From Patescibacteria group bacterium (GTDB taxonomy: Bacteria > Patescibacteria > UBA1384 > XYA2-FULL-43-10 > 1-14-0-10-43-13): a DNA stretch of 36,336 nucleotides. The notes beneath the pieces are model-generated. The model saw only the letters and a program-made list of their open reading frames with translations, had not been told where the DNA came from and did not search any database. Position 1 is the stretch's first letter. Each line of letters starts with the position of its first letter. The stretch is taken from NCBI GenBank assembly GCA_023484645.1, contig JAMCZZ010000016.1:1-36336 (forward strand), written 5' to 3'. Below, piece after piece: positions 1 through 7,408 of the stretch. The position numbers were made by a program, and so were the translations under genes.

Positions 1-126
1 CGCTGGCCCAATGCGTTTGCGCAGGGTGGCAAGAAGAACATCTATATCGACGCGAACATCAGTAAGGCGTCCTCTGAAGGTTCGCAAGAGAGAAGGCCGA
101 TCACGGAAGCTGCTGCCCACGAATAG
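1..126 (+). CDS. C-terminal end of an unknown protein (partial)
   Basis: Frame 1 is open from the first base to a TAG at 124-126 and encodes 41 residues, ending in ITEAAAHE. The gene begins outside the window. The fragment is polar, has no membrane segment and no motif I recognise. Its base composition (many GC-ending codons such as ATC, GCG, AAC) resembles the exported-protein genes at 817-2913 more than the AT-rich genes further on. A GC-rich hairpin about 40 bases downstream probably ends its transcript. That this frame is coding is an inference from codon content and from the hairpin behind it. Confidence 0.5.
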   Translation, partial: RWPNAFAQGGKKNIYIDANISKASSEGSQERRPITEAAAHE

Positions 127-166
127 GTAGAAGGGTTACTTGATAAACATACTACGTACTCACATC

Positions 167-195
167 TTGGGCTCCTTCCGACGGAAGGAGCCCAA
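167..195 (+). terminator. GC-rich hairpin after the first partial gene
   Basis: A near-perfect inverted repeat pairs TTGGGCTCCTTC with GAAGGAGCCCAA around a loop of about five bases. No T tract follows on either strand, so it is terminator-like rather than a textbook intrinsic terminator. The rest of the gap up to 367 is AT-rich and shows no gene. Confidence 0.55.
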
Positions 196-367
196 ACTAT
201 TAATAAAGAGTCGGTAAGGAAATATAAACTTAATCGTTGAGTAAAAAGATGTCAATTCTAAACAGCCGTCTTATTTTGACCCTTTTTTGACTTAACACTA
301 TTAGAGAATGGTTCTAAAAAAGTTCAGGAAAGTAGCGTGTTCTACTTTTTTTCTGTAGTATTAGAGT

Positions 368-727
368 ATGAAACTAAATATTAAAAATTACATCGCAAGT
401 TTTTTTGTTGGTAATTGGTTTTTTAAACTGACTCAATCTGTTTTAGTTTTCAATATCTTAATATCCATATTCTATTGTTTTAAGATTTTACATTTTCTAA
501 TCTTTCCTCCACATCAGTTTGAGATGGAGTTTTTTATTGTTTTTATGATACCTCCATTGTTCTTCGCGGCTTCAATTAATCTTGCATTAGTATTGCTTAT
601 AAAGTCTTTAAGGGGTGAGTACAAGAAGCCTGCAGCAGCACTTAAATTTATCGTAGCTATATTAATAGGATATTCTTATTTGATGTATTTGATTTCTCTT
701 TTGAAGTATCGGAGCATATTTTATTAA
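368..727 (+). CDS. Small polytopic membrane protein, unknown function
   Basis: This encodes 119 residues, very rich in Phe, Ile and Leu. About three hydrophobic stretches are visible (roughly residues 18-40, 52-76 and 88-112), with short basic loops between them (KSLRGEYKK near 79-87), so an inner-membrane protein is likely. I recognise no family. No Shine-Dalgarno sequence precedes the ATG. Instead a TAGTAT hexamer at 356-361 lies six bases before it, which would put the transcription start at the ATG, although I see no good -35 box. It stands alone between a GC-rich hairpin upstream and the minus-strand gene's terminator downstream. Its AT-rich codons differ sharply from both flanking segments. 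Confidence 0.55.
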   Translation: MKLNIKNYIASFFVGNWFFKLTQSVLVFNILISIFYCFKILHFLIFPPHQFEMEFFIVFMIPPLFFAASINLALVLLIKSLRGEYKKPAAALKFIVAILIGYSYLMYLISLLKYRSIFY

Positions 728-755
728 ACTGATTGATAGGCATATCTTAAAAGAT

Positions 756-783
756 GAGCCAGACCTCGGACGGGGTCTGGCTC
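756..783 (-). terminator. Intrinsic terminator of the beta-barrel-like gene
   Basis: GAGCCAGACC and GGTCTGGCTC form a perfect 10-bp stem with an 8-base loop. Read on the minus strand it is followed by ATCTTTT and lies about 35 bases after the stop of the gene at 817-1341. Confidence 0.75.
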
Positions 784-816
784 ACGATTGTATTACACAT
801 TGTGTTGCGGGGTTGC

Positions 817-1341
817 CTAGAACCGGTATCCGATGTTGAGTCCAATACCAACGTCGGAGTCTGGGCTGCCGAGCACTTTCAGCTCGGCGAATGTCGCTTT
901 CCCGAAGTTCGCCCCTGCTATTAGCTCATAGCAGTAGGTTGTGTTCGAGAGGCTTTCGCTTTCATCTCCATCACTCGCCGATACCGACATCTGCATAATT
1001 CCCAGTCCGATGCCAGCGTATGGTCGTAGTGAAGCATTCCTCGTCTCGAAGTCCTTAATTCCTCGGATCGTGATCGGAGTAAGCTTCTCCGACATGGAGA
1101 CGCCTTCGACATCACCCGAGAATCGGATGAAGCTGACTGCCGCCTGGAGTCGGCAAGCTTTGATCTGAGTTGGAAGATCGTAAGACAAAGACAGACTCTG
1201 GCCCATACTCAGGTCGCTTCCTTCTGTCGAGCTCAGAATGCCCACCGAGGCGGAGAGACCATTGCTCGCATCTTTGGCCATGGCCGGCACAGCTACGAGA
1301 CACATCATCATTACAACTACCAGAAATACAGTGACTTTCAT
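817..1341 (-). CDS. Secreted beta-barrel-like protein with signal peptide
   Basis: This encodes 174 residues. Residues 1-23 form a classic Sec signal peptide: a basic start MKVT, a hydrophobic core, and AMA before the predicted cleavage at KDAS. The mature part is Ser/Gly-rich with alternating polar and hydrophobic residues, an RPYAGIGLG segment, and a C-terminal strand ending IGYRF. A terminal aromatic residue like this is the usual signature of outer-membrane beta-barrels inserted by the BAM complex. The reading frame stays open upstream, but ATG 1341 is chosen because it starts the signal peptide and has GGAG (complement of 1352-1355) ten bases before it. The gene has its own promoter and terminator and is GC-richer than its surroundings. 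An outer-membrane protein is unexpected if the host is a CPR bacterium, so transfer, a different function, or a wrong taxonomic guess are all possible. Confidence 0.65.
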   Translation of the reverse strand: MKVTVFLVVVMMMCLVAVPAMAKDASNGLSASVGILSSTEGSDLSMGQSLSLSYDLPTQIKACRLQAAVSFIRFSGDVEGVSMSEKLTPITIRGIKDFETRNASLRPYAGIGLGIMQMSVSASDGDESESLSNTTYCYELIAGANFGKATFAELKVLGSPDSDVGIGLNIGYRF

Positions 1342-1479
1342 CTTTCGTGTTCTCCATTTCATGTGATTGGTGTTATTACTACTGCTTACTACGGAACAAA
1401 GAACGATTGATACCACCTCCATCCTCTTTGTGCTCCTGCAAATTGTAGTCATCCATGGACACGAACGATTTCGAGCATT

Positions 1480-1508
1480 AGGATATACTATATTAATAAA
1501 TTTGTCAA
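1480..1508 (-). promoter_or_regulatory. Promoter of the beta-barrel-like gene
   Basis: On the minus strand a perfect TTGACA (complement of 1503-1508) is followed by 17 bases and TATCCT (complement of 1480-1485). The predicted transcription start is near 1473, giving a leader of about 130 bases before the start codon at 1341. Confidence 0.7.
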
Positions 1509-1567
1509 TACAGAATTGAACAATTAATAATTTCTTAAGGTTTATTTAATGTTCATATATAAAATAC

Positions 1568-1593
1568 GCTCCCGCCCAAACTTGGACGGGAGC
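1568..1593 (-). terminator. Intrinsic terminator of the lipoprotein gene
   Basis: On the minus strand GCTCCCG pairs with CGGGAGC and the stem continues inward through CCAA/TTGG with one mismatch. It is followed by GTATTTTAT, 25 bases after the stop codon at 1618. Confidence 0.7.
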
Positions 1594-1617
1594 TCAGAGA
1601 AATTCTACGTTCATCCG

Positions 1618-2913
1618 TTAGTCTCTTATGTTCTCGATCAGGCTCTCAATACCGTTATCGCTATCCACTAGGCTGGAGTGGTTTCCTGACAGCACCCTTC
1701 TGGTTACAGAACCCGCAGTGAATGCTTCCATGCCAACGTTTTGCCCCAAAGCGCTTTCAATGCTGACATAGGGATCATCATCGGCCGCAAAAAGGTAGTA
1801 ATCAACTATCCCTTTCGGCTTGTGGTAGCGGCTGAGCTCTTGAACGATGTTGCTGTTTTGGGCCAGCTCGCTGAGCGCAGGACTATCTGCCAATGGAAAT
1901 CCGTACGCTCCTTCAGTATTAATGAACTTCTCCTGTAAATCATTCAGAAGTTTGAGAACGGTGTCGTGTTTTGAGCCTTGGTTTGGTCCGCAGATAAATA
2001 TTGCCTTGTCGGGCGCTCTGGCTTTACCCAACACTTCGAGCATATATCTACAGATTAGCACTCCTCGAGAATGACCGATAAGGTCAGCTTTAACATCGGA
2101 GCTGCCGATTAATAAGCCGAAATGAGAGGCGACAACTTCTGTTCCGAGCCGCCAGTCATACCGGAGGGCCCAAGCACTTTTGTAAAGGCCTCTTTGAACT
2201 AACCTTTCTCCTAGGGATTTCATATTCTTGCCATCGCTCAAGATTCCATGTACGAGATAGACTGCATTGTCGTTATACTCGCCGGACCCGCTTAGAAGGA
2301 GAAGATTAATTTCCAAAGGATTGGGTTCTGTCACCAATACTTTTGCAAGCACGACCTTGAGCGTCGATTTCATTCCGTCAAAGATAAACTTATTCGGATT
2401 AAGTATGGTTTCAATCTTCCCTAGTTGGTTCTTTGAGGCCTCACCTACTATTTCCCATGCTCCATTAATAGAGGCGATTGGTAAATAGTAGGGAATTCCG
2501 TGGTCAATGGAGAGTGCTGAAAGTCCGCGGATTTGTCCTTCTGGTTGATCTCCTGCTGTCAGAACTATTGGGTTTGCAGGTTGTGCGCTCGAAGTAATCT
2601 CGATTTCTCTTCCGATCAAACCAACCTCTAGGTTGGCAGGCCTTTCTTTAGGATTCTCCAGCCGCACAGTCACAGTAGCGTTCTGCGTGAAAGTGTTCGC
2701 CGGAACGCTGACCTCCACATCCCCAATCGTTTTTGTCGTATCCTCGTGCGGATTAACCTGAAACGTTACCTCTCTAGCCGAAGGATCTGTTGGAACAGGA
2801 GTGATTGGTAGAGGACTCGGCGCCGGTTTCCCGCCACCACCTCCGCCGCATCCAGTCAGCGCAAATAGTACGAGTACAAGAACTGCAAGATATTTCTGTT
2901 CACAAGAAAGCAT
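1618..2913 (-). CDS. Lipoprotein with alpha/beta-hydrolase domain
   Basis: This encodes 431 residues. The N-terminus is a lipoprotein signal: hydrophobic residues 9-19, then the lipobox LTGC with Cys22 as the predicted lipidated residue, then a run of glycines and a Pro-rich linker to about residue 45. Residues 48-110 (EVTFQVNP through VTVRLENP) look like a beta-rich surface domain. The C-terminal half is an alpha/beta hydrolase: YLVHGIL as the oxyanion-hole region, GHSRG as the GxSxG nucleophile elbow, an Asp-rich stretch AADDDP, and GNHSSL, a good place for the catalytic His. It therefore probably acts as an esterase or lipase on the cell surface. Substrate unknown. The ATG at 2913 has GGGGGAG upstream. 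It is monocistronic with its own terminator and has GC-rich codons like the neighbouring beta-barrel gene. Confidence 0.75.
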   Translation of the reverse strand: MLSCEQKYLAVLVLVLFALTGCGGGGGGKPAPSPLPITPVPTDPSAREVTFQVNPHEDTTKTIGDVEVSVPANTFTQNATVTVRLENPKERPANLEVGLIGREIEITSSAQPANPIVLTAGDQPEGQIRGLSALSIDHGIPYYLPIASINGAWEIVGEASKNQLGKIETILNPNKFIFDGMKSTLKVVLAKVLVTEPNPLEINLLLLSGSGEYNDNAVYLVHGILSDGKNMKSLGERLVQRGLYKSAWALRYDWRLGTEVVASHFGLLIGSSDVKADLIGHSRGVLICRYMLEVLGKARAPDKAIFICGPNQGSKHDTVLKLLNDLQEKFINTEGAYGFPLADSPALSELAQNSNIVQELSRYHKPKGIVDYYLFAADDDPYVSIESALGQNVGMEAFTAGSVTRRVLSGNHSSLVDSDNGIESLIENIRD

Positions 2914-3047
2914 GGCTTTCTCCCCCTTTCAATTTTGTTGTGCTTCACATCTTGCAACTAAACTTTACAATACAAAACATTAAGAAAATATAAAATTTCC
3001 CACAACCTAGCTTAGATAACAGAAATACATTAGAAGAAACTGATATC

Positions 3048-3114
3048 CCTGCCTACCGGTCATCGACTCTGAGGTCTAGCGACCTCGTCGCTCAGACTCG
3101 AATGAGCAGGCAGG
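3048..3114. other. Long imperfect hairpin in the 2914-3218 gap
   Basis: CCTGCCT (3048-3054) pairs with AGGCAGG (3108-3114), and inside it GAGGTC (3071-3076) pairs with GACCTC (3081-3086) over a TAGC loop. Between these, CTCTGAG-type stretches pair partly. The segment is GC-rich inside an AT-rich spacer. It could be a terminator, a structured RNA or a repeat; nothing decides. The rest of the gap should hold the promoters of the two diverging genes. A TACTAT/TATAAG-like -10 region lies near 3173-3181 for the plus-strand gene. Confidence 0.45.
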
Positions 3115-3218
3115 TGTCTGACTATATTCTCAGCTTTTATGCAATCAACGCTTGATCTCTAAATGGCCTGTGCTACTATAAGCTAGTAAGCAAGTCAGCA
3201 ATAAGCAAGTAAGTAATT

Positions 3219-3818
3219 ATGAGTTCTCGCAAGATAAAATATATCCTTTTGCCAGTCTTAGCACTTTTTGTTTTGGCGATTATTTTTCAGAACCTAATTT
3301 CTGCTGACTCAAACTCCAGAGAATTTATCAGCGCCAAAAACGTATCAGCAAAAATCACTGGAAAAGAAGAAAAGTTTTCAATCGAAAAGTATAAAACAGG
3401 GGAAGATTACCAATATTTTTTAACCAAAAACTCTCTCTTTAGTCAAAAGAAAAAAATTAAATTAAGCGGATTTGAAGACAATATTTCAATATGCGGCAAA
3501 GAAAGCGGTGTCGATAATGCCATCTGTCTTATTGGCGATGTGGGGGTGCACAGCCAAAATATCGAATTAATCAAATACTCAGGTGGGAATTTTTCTGTTT
3601 TACCCTTTTTTCGGGATGGAACTTCCAACAACAATATCACCAGCGATGTTCCGCGCTATGACTTTTTAAATAAAGATGGAAATACTTTTCTCATAGTTGA
3701 TCAAAGAGACTATGAGAAAGATCCAATTTCACAAGCAATCAGGGATTCTTATAAAAGTACTGAATCGGGGCTAAATTTTGACGGGGCGGAAAATATCACT
3801 TACAATAATAGCAGATAA
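3219..3818 (+). CDS. Membrane-anchored extracellular protein, unknown
   Basis: This encodes 199 residues with a short basic start (MSSRKIKY), one hydrophobic anchor at about residues 8-26, and then a hydrophilic extracellular part rich in Asn, Ser, Asp and Lys. The exported part contains two Cys (in SICGKES and NAICLIG) about 14 residues apart that could form a disulfide. I recognise no family. The next gene also encodes a single-pass anchored exported protein, so both may belong to the cell envelope. No strong ribosome-binding site is visible before the ATG; the leader carries short AGCAAGT/AGTAAGT repeats instead. A GTG or TTG start further in cannot be excluded, but would remove the anchor. 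Confidence 0.6.
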   Translation: MSSRKIKYILLPVLALFVLAIIFQNLISADSNSREFISAKNVSAKITGKEEKFSIEKYKTGEDYQYFLTKNSLFSQKKKIKLSGFEDNISICGKESGVDNAICLIGDVGVHSQNIELIKYSGGNFSVLPFFRDGTSNNNITSDVPRYDFLNKDGNTFLIVDQRDYEKDPISQAIRDSYKSTESGLNFDGAENITYNNSR

Positions 3819-3936
3819 AAGAATACGAATAACAGAATACAGAAATTCAGGTCACAGGATACAAGGAGGATCAAAATTACACTAATGAAACTGTTATCTG
3901 TCGACTGTATTCTATATACTTAAGGGAAAGGGGAAT

Positions 3937-4380
3937 ATGAAAGCCAACTGGAAAACTTTACTTACCGTCAGCACGCTTATTGTTGTTGTAGCGCTTTTTA
4001 TTACTTTTTTTCTAGGAAAAGCACAGGACAAGAATGATTCTAAAATATCTACCTCAAGAACAGAAGGCAGCGTTGCCGGCAGCACTACTATTAAGAGCGG
4101 TGATTATGTTGAACGATTGGCTAAGTACATGAGTGACAAGGGCATGGTATTATACGGATCATATCAGTCTTTTGATTCTAAGAATCAAAAAGAGTTATTC
4201 GGCGAAGCGGCGAAGTATTTAGATTATGTTGAATGTGATGCTTCTGGCTTAAGCTCAAATCCCGATGAATGCATCGCCCAAAAGATCAACAGTTATCCAA
4301 CTTGGTTGTTTGAAGGAAAGCAATACGTTGGCAAGAAGAGTTTAGCTGAACTTGCCGCCATAGTCGGGTTCACGGAGTAA
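3937..4380 (+). CDS. Membrane-anchored thioredoxin-fold protein lacking CxxC
   Basis: This encodes 147 residues. Residues 7-27 are a single membrane anchor, followed by a flexible Ser/Thr linker to about residue 53 and a thioredoxin-like domain outside the membrane. The segment LYGSYQSFDSKNQKELFGEA (71-90) aligns by eye with the active-site region of the thioredoxin domain fused to bacterial VKOR proteins, where the pattern is YGA-W-CPHC-NQKxLF. Here the CPHC is S78-F79-D80-S81, so both redox cysteines are serines. The structural cis-proline (SYPTW, P121) and a second Cys pair typical of the family (C100, C112) are kept. A thiol-disulfide reaction through the usual site is therefore impossible, and a binding, scaffold or chaperone role is more likely. 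The start has AAAGGGGAAT upstream. Confidence 0.7.
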   Translation: MKANWKTLLTVSTLIVVVALFITFFLGKAQDKNDSKISTSRTEGSVAGSTTIKSGDYVERLAKYMSDKGMVLYGSYQSFDSKNQKELFGEAAKYLDYVECDASGLSSNPDECIAQKINSYPTWLFEGKQYVGKKSLAELAAIVGFTE

Positions 4381-4402
4381 ATATTCTGGGGATAACCCCA
4401 AT

Positions 4403-4430
4403 AAAATTTAAAATTTAAAATTTAAAATTT
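4403..4430. repeat. Four tandem copies of AAAATTT
   Basis: The heptamer AAAATTT is repeated four times without interruption in the spacer between the thioredoxin-like gene and the DUF5679 gene. A small GGGG-ATAA-CCCC hairpin sits just before it. It may be a simple slippage repeat or an AT-rich element; no function is implied by the sequence. Confidence 0.8.
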
Positions 4431-4537
4431 ATAAATAATTTGTACAATCCTCTTAATAATGTGAAGTCTCAGACAGCGATATTTTAATCGTTGACTTGCG
4501 GAAATATTTATTACTTTTGATTAAGCTCGGCTTTTCC

Positions 4538-4567
4538 TTGACAAGCGTAATTTACCCCTAATAAAAT
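4538..4567 (+). promoter_or_regulatory. Promoter of the DUF5679 gene
   Basis: A perfect TTGACA (4538-4543) is followed by 18 bases and TAAAAT (4562-4567). The predicted start lies near 4574, about 50 bases before the ATG. Confidence 0.65.
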
Positions 4568-4625
4568 GGTATAGTAAGATTGAATCAGGTGCGAACTATT
4601 AATTTCATTGAGAGGAGGTGAAAAA

Positions 4626-4775
4626 ATGGCAACAGTAGCATATTGTGTAAAGTGTAAAGCTAAGAAAGAAATGAAAGACGAACAAGCAGTAACTATGAAA
4701 AACGGCAAACCAGCAGTTAAAGGAACATGTCCAGATTGCGGAACTGGTATGTATAGAATCGGCAAGGCTGCATAA
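4626..4775 (+). CDS. DUF5679-type zinc-ribbon mini-protein
   Basis: This encodes 49 residues with two Cys pairs, CVKC (residues 7-10) and CPDC (residues 35-38), which make a zinc ribbon. The motif order (YCVKCKAKKEM, then a short basic hairpin, then GTCPDCGTGMYRI) matches the DUF5679 domain, which in some bacteria is fused to topoisomerase I or stands alone. Nucleic-acid binding is the natural guess, but the function is not established. A very strong ribosome-binding site (AGGAGGTG, 4613-4620) sits five bases upstream, and a consensus promoter precedes it, so it is probably highly expressed as a single gene. A weak hairpin follows. Confidence 0.85.
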   Translation: MATVAYCVKCKAKKEMKDEQAVTMKNGKPAVKGTCPDCGTGMYRIGKAA

Positions 4776-4810
4776 ATATTGTTAAAGTTTTTGTTTTTGA
4801 TAACACTAAA

Positions 4811-4842
4811 AAGTCCAGATCTCAACGGTTTGGACTATTTTA
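4811..4842 (+). terminator. Weak intrinsic terminator after DUF5679 gene
   Basis: AGTCCA (4812-4817) pairs with TGGACT (4831-4836) over a 13-base loop and is followed by ATTTTAG. The stem is short, so read-through toward the polysaccharide operon is possible. Confidence 0.45.
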
Positions 4843-4849
4843 GTTAACA

Positions 4850-4878
4850 TTGAATTTAATCGGTATTTGGCATATAAT
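4850..4878 (+). promoter_or_regulatory. Promoter giving a leaderless start
   Basis: TTGAAT (4850-4855), a 17-base spacer and a perfect TATAAT (4873-4878). Six bases further is the ATG at 4886, where the normal +1 would fall. No Shine-Dalgarno sequence precedes it. Confidence 0.7.
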
Positions 4879-4885
4879 AATGACT

Positions 4886-6310
4886 ATGAAACGTTCTGAG
4901 CTGTTTTTTGCTTTTATACTAGTGCCTGTAGACATAGCGATGATTATCATCTCTTTTGTCATTGCTTATTATGTCAGAGCGGACATGGAAGCTATTTCCA
5001 GCTTTTGGAATATTGGGCTCAAAGAATATCTCCGCTATTCAATATATTTAATCCCTGCATGGATTGCTCTTTTTGCTCTTCATGGGCTTTATAACATTAG
5101 GGCGGCCAGAGGTTTTTGGGCTGAAATATTTAAAATATTTAACGCTTCATCAATCGCAATACTATTTTTGATTGTGGGAATATTCCTTTCTAAATCCCTA
5201 TTTTTCTCTCGGTTGATCCTAGTTTTTACTTGGATAATTAGTATTATAATGATTTCTCTTGGCAGGTTTATTGTTCAATTAATCCAGAAATATTTGCTCC
5301 AATTTGGAGTCGGCAGAAGGAAAATTTTACTTATTGGAGACAATAGTACCTCAGTGAATATTATGGATTTTATTTCGAGTCATCAAAACAGCGGCTACAA
5401 AGTTTGCGGTGTCTTGAGCAGCGATTCAGAGCAAAGTAAACATGGACTGAAAGTTATTGGAAAAATCGGCGAATTAAAAGATAAAATATACTGTTACGAA
5501 ATAGATGAGATTATTTTAACCGATATAGCTGTTAGTAAGTCTAAGATTATTGAAATAATTCAAATTTGCTCCGACTACAACGTGATCTTTAAATATATTC
5601 CCGATACCTTTTCTCTTATGACGTTCAATGTTTCCTCCGGCCTCCTTGGCTCAATGCCTGTTATGGAGTTAAAACCGATTCCCCTAGATGGTTGGGGCCG
5701 AATCATTAAACGTATAATAGATTTTTCATTTGCGCTTTTTTGGATTATTGTTCTTTCGCCGGTTTTTGTTTTGATAATGCTTCTCCAATTAATTACTTCG
5801 CGCGGGCCAATTTTCTTTTCGCATGATAGGATCGGAAGAGACGGCAAGAAATTTAGCTGCCATAAGTTCAGATCGATGTATATCGATAAATGCGACTTTA
5901 CGAAGGGTGGATCAAAATGGACGACACAAAAAGACGAGCTGGTAAGAATTACACCTCTCGGGAGAATTCTAAGAAAGACTAATCTTGATGAATTGCCCCA
6001 ACTTTGGAATATTTTTGTTGGCGAAATGAGTTTCGTTGGGCCACGTCCGGAGCAGCCGAAGTTGGTAAAGCGATTTGAAAATGAAATTCCAGAATATTTT
6101 AGACGCCGGAGAGTAAAAGCGGGATTAACCGGCTGGGCTCAGGTAAACGGTCTCAAGGGCGACACATCAATCAAAGAGCGGGTACGATACGACTTATTCT
6201 ATATTGAAAACTGGTCTCTCTGGTTCGACATTAAGATTTTATTTAAAACATTAGCCCTGGTAGTTTATGAAACTTTCAGCGGAAAATATGAATATCGCTC
6301 TCGTTCATGA
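4886..6310 (+). CDS. Polyprenyl-phosphate glycosylphosphotransferase (WcaJ-type)
   Basis: This encodes 474 residues. It moves a sugar-1-phosphate from a nucleotide sugar onto undecaprenyl phosphate, the first step of building an exopolysaccharide or surface-glycan repeat unit at the inner membrane. The N-terminal third has four to five hydrophobic helices, followed by a Rossmann-like region (KILLIGDNSTS near 148-158). One more hydrophobic helix opens the C-terminal bacterial sugar-transferase domain. That domain shows HDRIGRDGKKF, the KFRSM motif, RKTNLDELPQLWNI, SFVGPRPE and GLTGWAQVNG, all hallmarks of the family. Length is normal. ATG 4886 is chosen because the TATAAT box at 4873-4878 sits exactly seven bases before it; ATG 4880 would lie upstream of the predicted transcript. 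The next gene overlaps it by 23 bases. Sugar specificity cannot be read from the sequence. Confidence 0.92.
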   Translation: MKRSELFFAFILVPVDIAMIIISFVIAYYVRADMEAISSFWNIGLKEYLRYSIYLIPAWIALFALHGLYNIRAARGFWAEIFKIFNASSIAILFLIVGIFLSKSLFFSRLILVFTWIISIIMISLGRFIVQLIQKYLLQFGVGRRKILLIGDNSTSVNIMDFISSHQNSGYKVCGVLSSDSEQSKHGLKVIGKIGELKDKIYCYEIDEIILTDIAVSKSKIIEIIQICSDYNVIFKYIPDTFSLMTFNVSSGLLGSMPVMELKPIPLDGWGRIIKRIIDFSFALFWIIVLSPVFVLIMLLQLITSRGPIFFSHDRIGRDGKKFSCHKFRSMYIDKCDFTKGGSKWTTQKDELVRITPLGRILRKTNLDELPQLWNIFVGEMSFVGPRPEQPKLVKRFENEIPEYFRRRRVKAGLTGWAQVNGLKGDTSIKERVRYDLFYIENWSLWFDIKILFKTLALVVYETFSGKYEYRSRS

Positions 6311-7379
6311 ATGGCTTACTAACGTGGCTGGTTCTGAAAGAGTACTCTTGGCAGTCAAAGAAATTTATCCCGATGCCCCGATTTTTACTTCGGTTTTTAA
6401 TCCTCTTAAAGCAAAGCCATTCTCGAAGTTTGAGGTAAGAACCTCAATTTTACAAAAAATTCCTTTTATGAGATCAAAAAGAGAACTCTTGATTCCCTTT
6501 ACTCCTTTTGCATTTGAGCAATTTGATTTTTCAAAATATAATCTAGTAATTTCCAACACGAGTATGGCAGCCAAAGGTATTATCACAAAACCTGAAGCCA
6601 TCCATATTTCTTACTGCAATACCCCTCCTCGTTATCTTTGGGATCCCAATATTGATCCTAGAGCAAAAAAGGGCAAACTTTCTTTTTTAAGGAATAATGT
6701 AGTCCATAACATGAGAATTTGGGATAGGGTAGCAGCTGATCGAGTCGATTACTTTCTCGCTAATTCGAAATATATCGCGAAGCGTATTAAAAAATATTAC
6801 GGTAGGGAATCAATCGTGGTCTATCCGCCTGTTGATGTTGAGAGTTTTAAGATTGCTCCGAAAGAAAATATTAAAGACTACTATCTTTTTGTAAGCAGGT
6901 TAGTGAATTATAAAAAATGCGATCTAGTTATAGACGCCTTTAATGATCTGGGGCTTCCCCTGAAAATTATTGGCACTGGCCCGGATGAACAAATGCTTAA
7001 GAAAAAAGCGAAAAATAACATTGAATTCCTGGGCTTTTTGTCTGACGATGGTATGAAAAAGTATTACTCGGAGGCGAAAGCATTCATTTTTCCTGCAGAA
7101 GAAGATTTCGGTATTGTGCCGGTGGAAGCAATGGCATCCGGCCGGCCTGTAATCGCCTATGGAAGCGGGGGGGCTACAGAAACGGTTGTGGAGGGGGTAA
7201 CCGGAGTGTTTTTTGATGAGCAAACTCCACAGTGCTTGATAGATACAATAAAAAATTTTAATCCTGACGATTATAATTCCGCTAAAATAAGGCAGCACTC
7301 AGAAAAGTTCTCGAAAGATCGTTTTAAAAGCGAATTTCAAAAAGTAGTCGAAGAAATAATTTCGAATCATAAGTTCTGA
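6288..7379 (+). CDS. GT4-family glycosyltransferase
   Basis: This encodes 363 residues with a GT-B fold. The N-terminal domain starts MNIALVHEWLTNVAGSERV with the Gly-containing loop of the family. The C-terminal domain carries LFVSRLVNYKK, a GTGPD loop, FLGFLSDDGM, and EEDFGIVPVEAMASGRPVIA, which contains the E-x7-E nucleotide-sugar binding motif of retaining GT4 enzymes. The segment ISYCNTPPRYLWD resembles mannosyltransferases of the WbaZ kind, so GDP-mannose is a plausible but unproven donor. It should add the second sugar to the lipid-linked primer made by the preceding enzyme. The start overlaps the preceding stop by 23 bases (translational coupling). ATG 6288 is preferred over the in-frame ATG 6267 because the family's first strand begins at MNIALVHE. 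Confidence 0.9.
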   Translation: MNIALVHEWLTNVAGSERVLLAVKEIYPDAPIFTSVFNPLKAKPFSKFEVRTSILQKIPFMRSKRELLIPFTPFAFEQFDFSKYNLVISNTSMAAKGIITKPEAIHISYCNTPPRYLWDPNIDPRAKKGKLSFLRNNVVHNMRIWDRVAADRVDYFLANSKYIAKRIKKYYGRESIVVYPPVDVESFKIAPKENIKDYYLFVSRLVNYKKCDLVIDAFNDLGLPLKIIGTGPDEQMLKKKAKNNIEFLGFLSDDGMKKYYSEAKAFIFPAEEDFGIVPVEAMASGRPVIAYGSGGATETVVEGVTGVFFDEQTPQCLIDTIKNFNPDDYNSAKIRQHSEKFSKDRFKSEFQKVVEEIISNHKF

Positions 7380-7408
7380 TAACCAACAATTTTTAACCCG
7401 GAGGGGTT

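Noticed and set aside
4403..4430. CRISPR-like or regulatory tandem repeat
   Set aside because: Four adjacent 7-base AAAATTT units without spacers are a simple tandem repeat.
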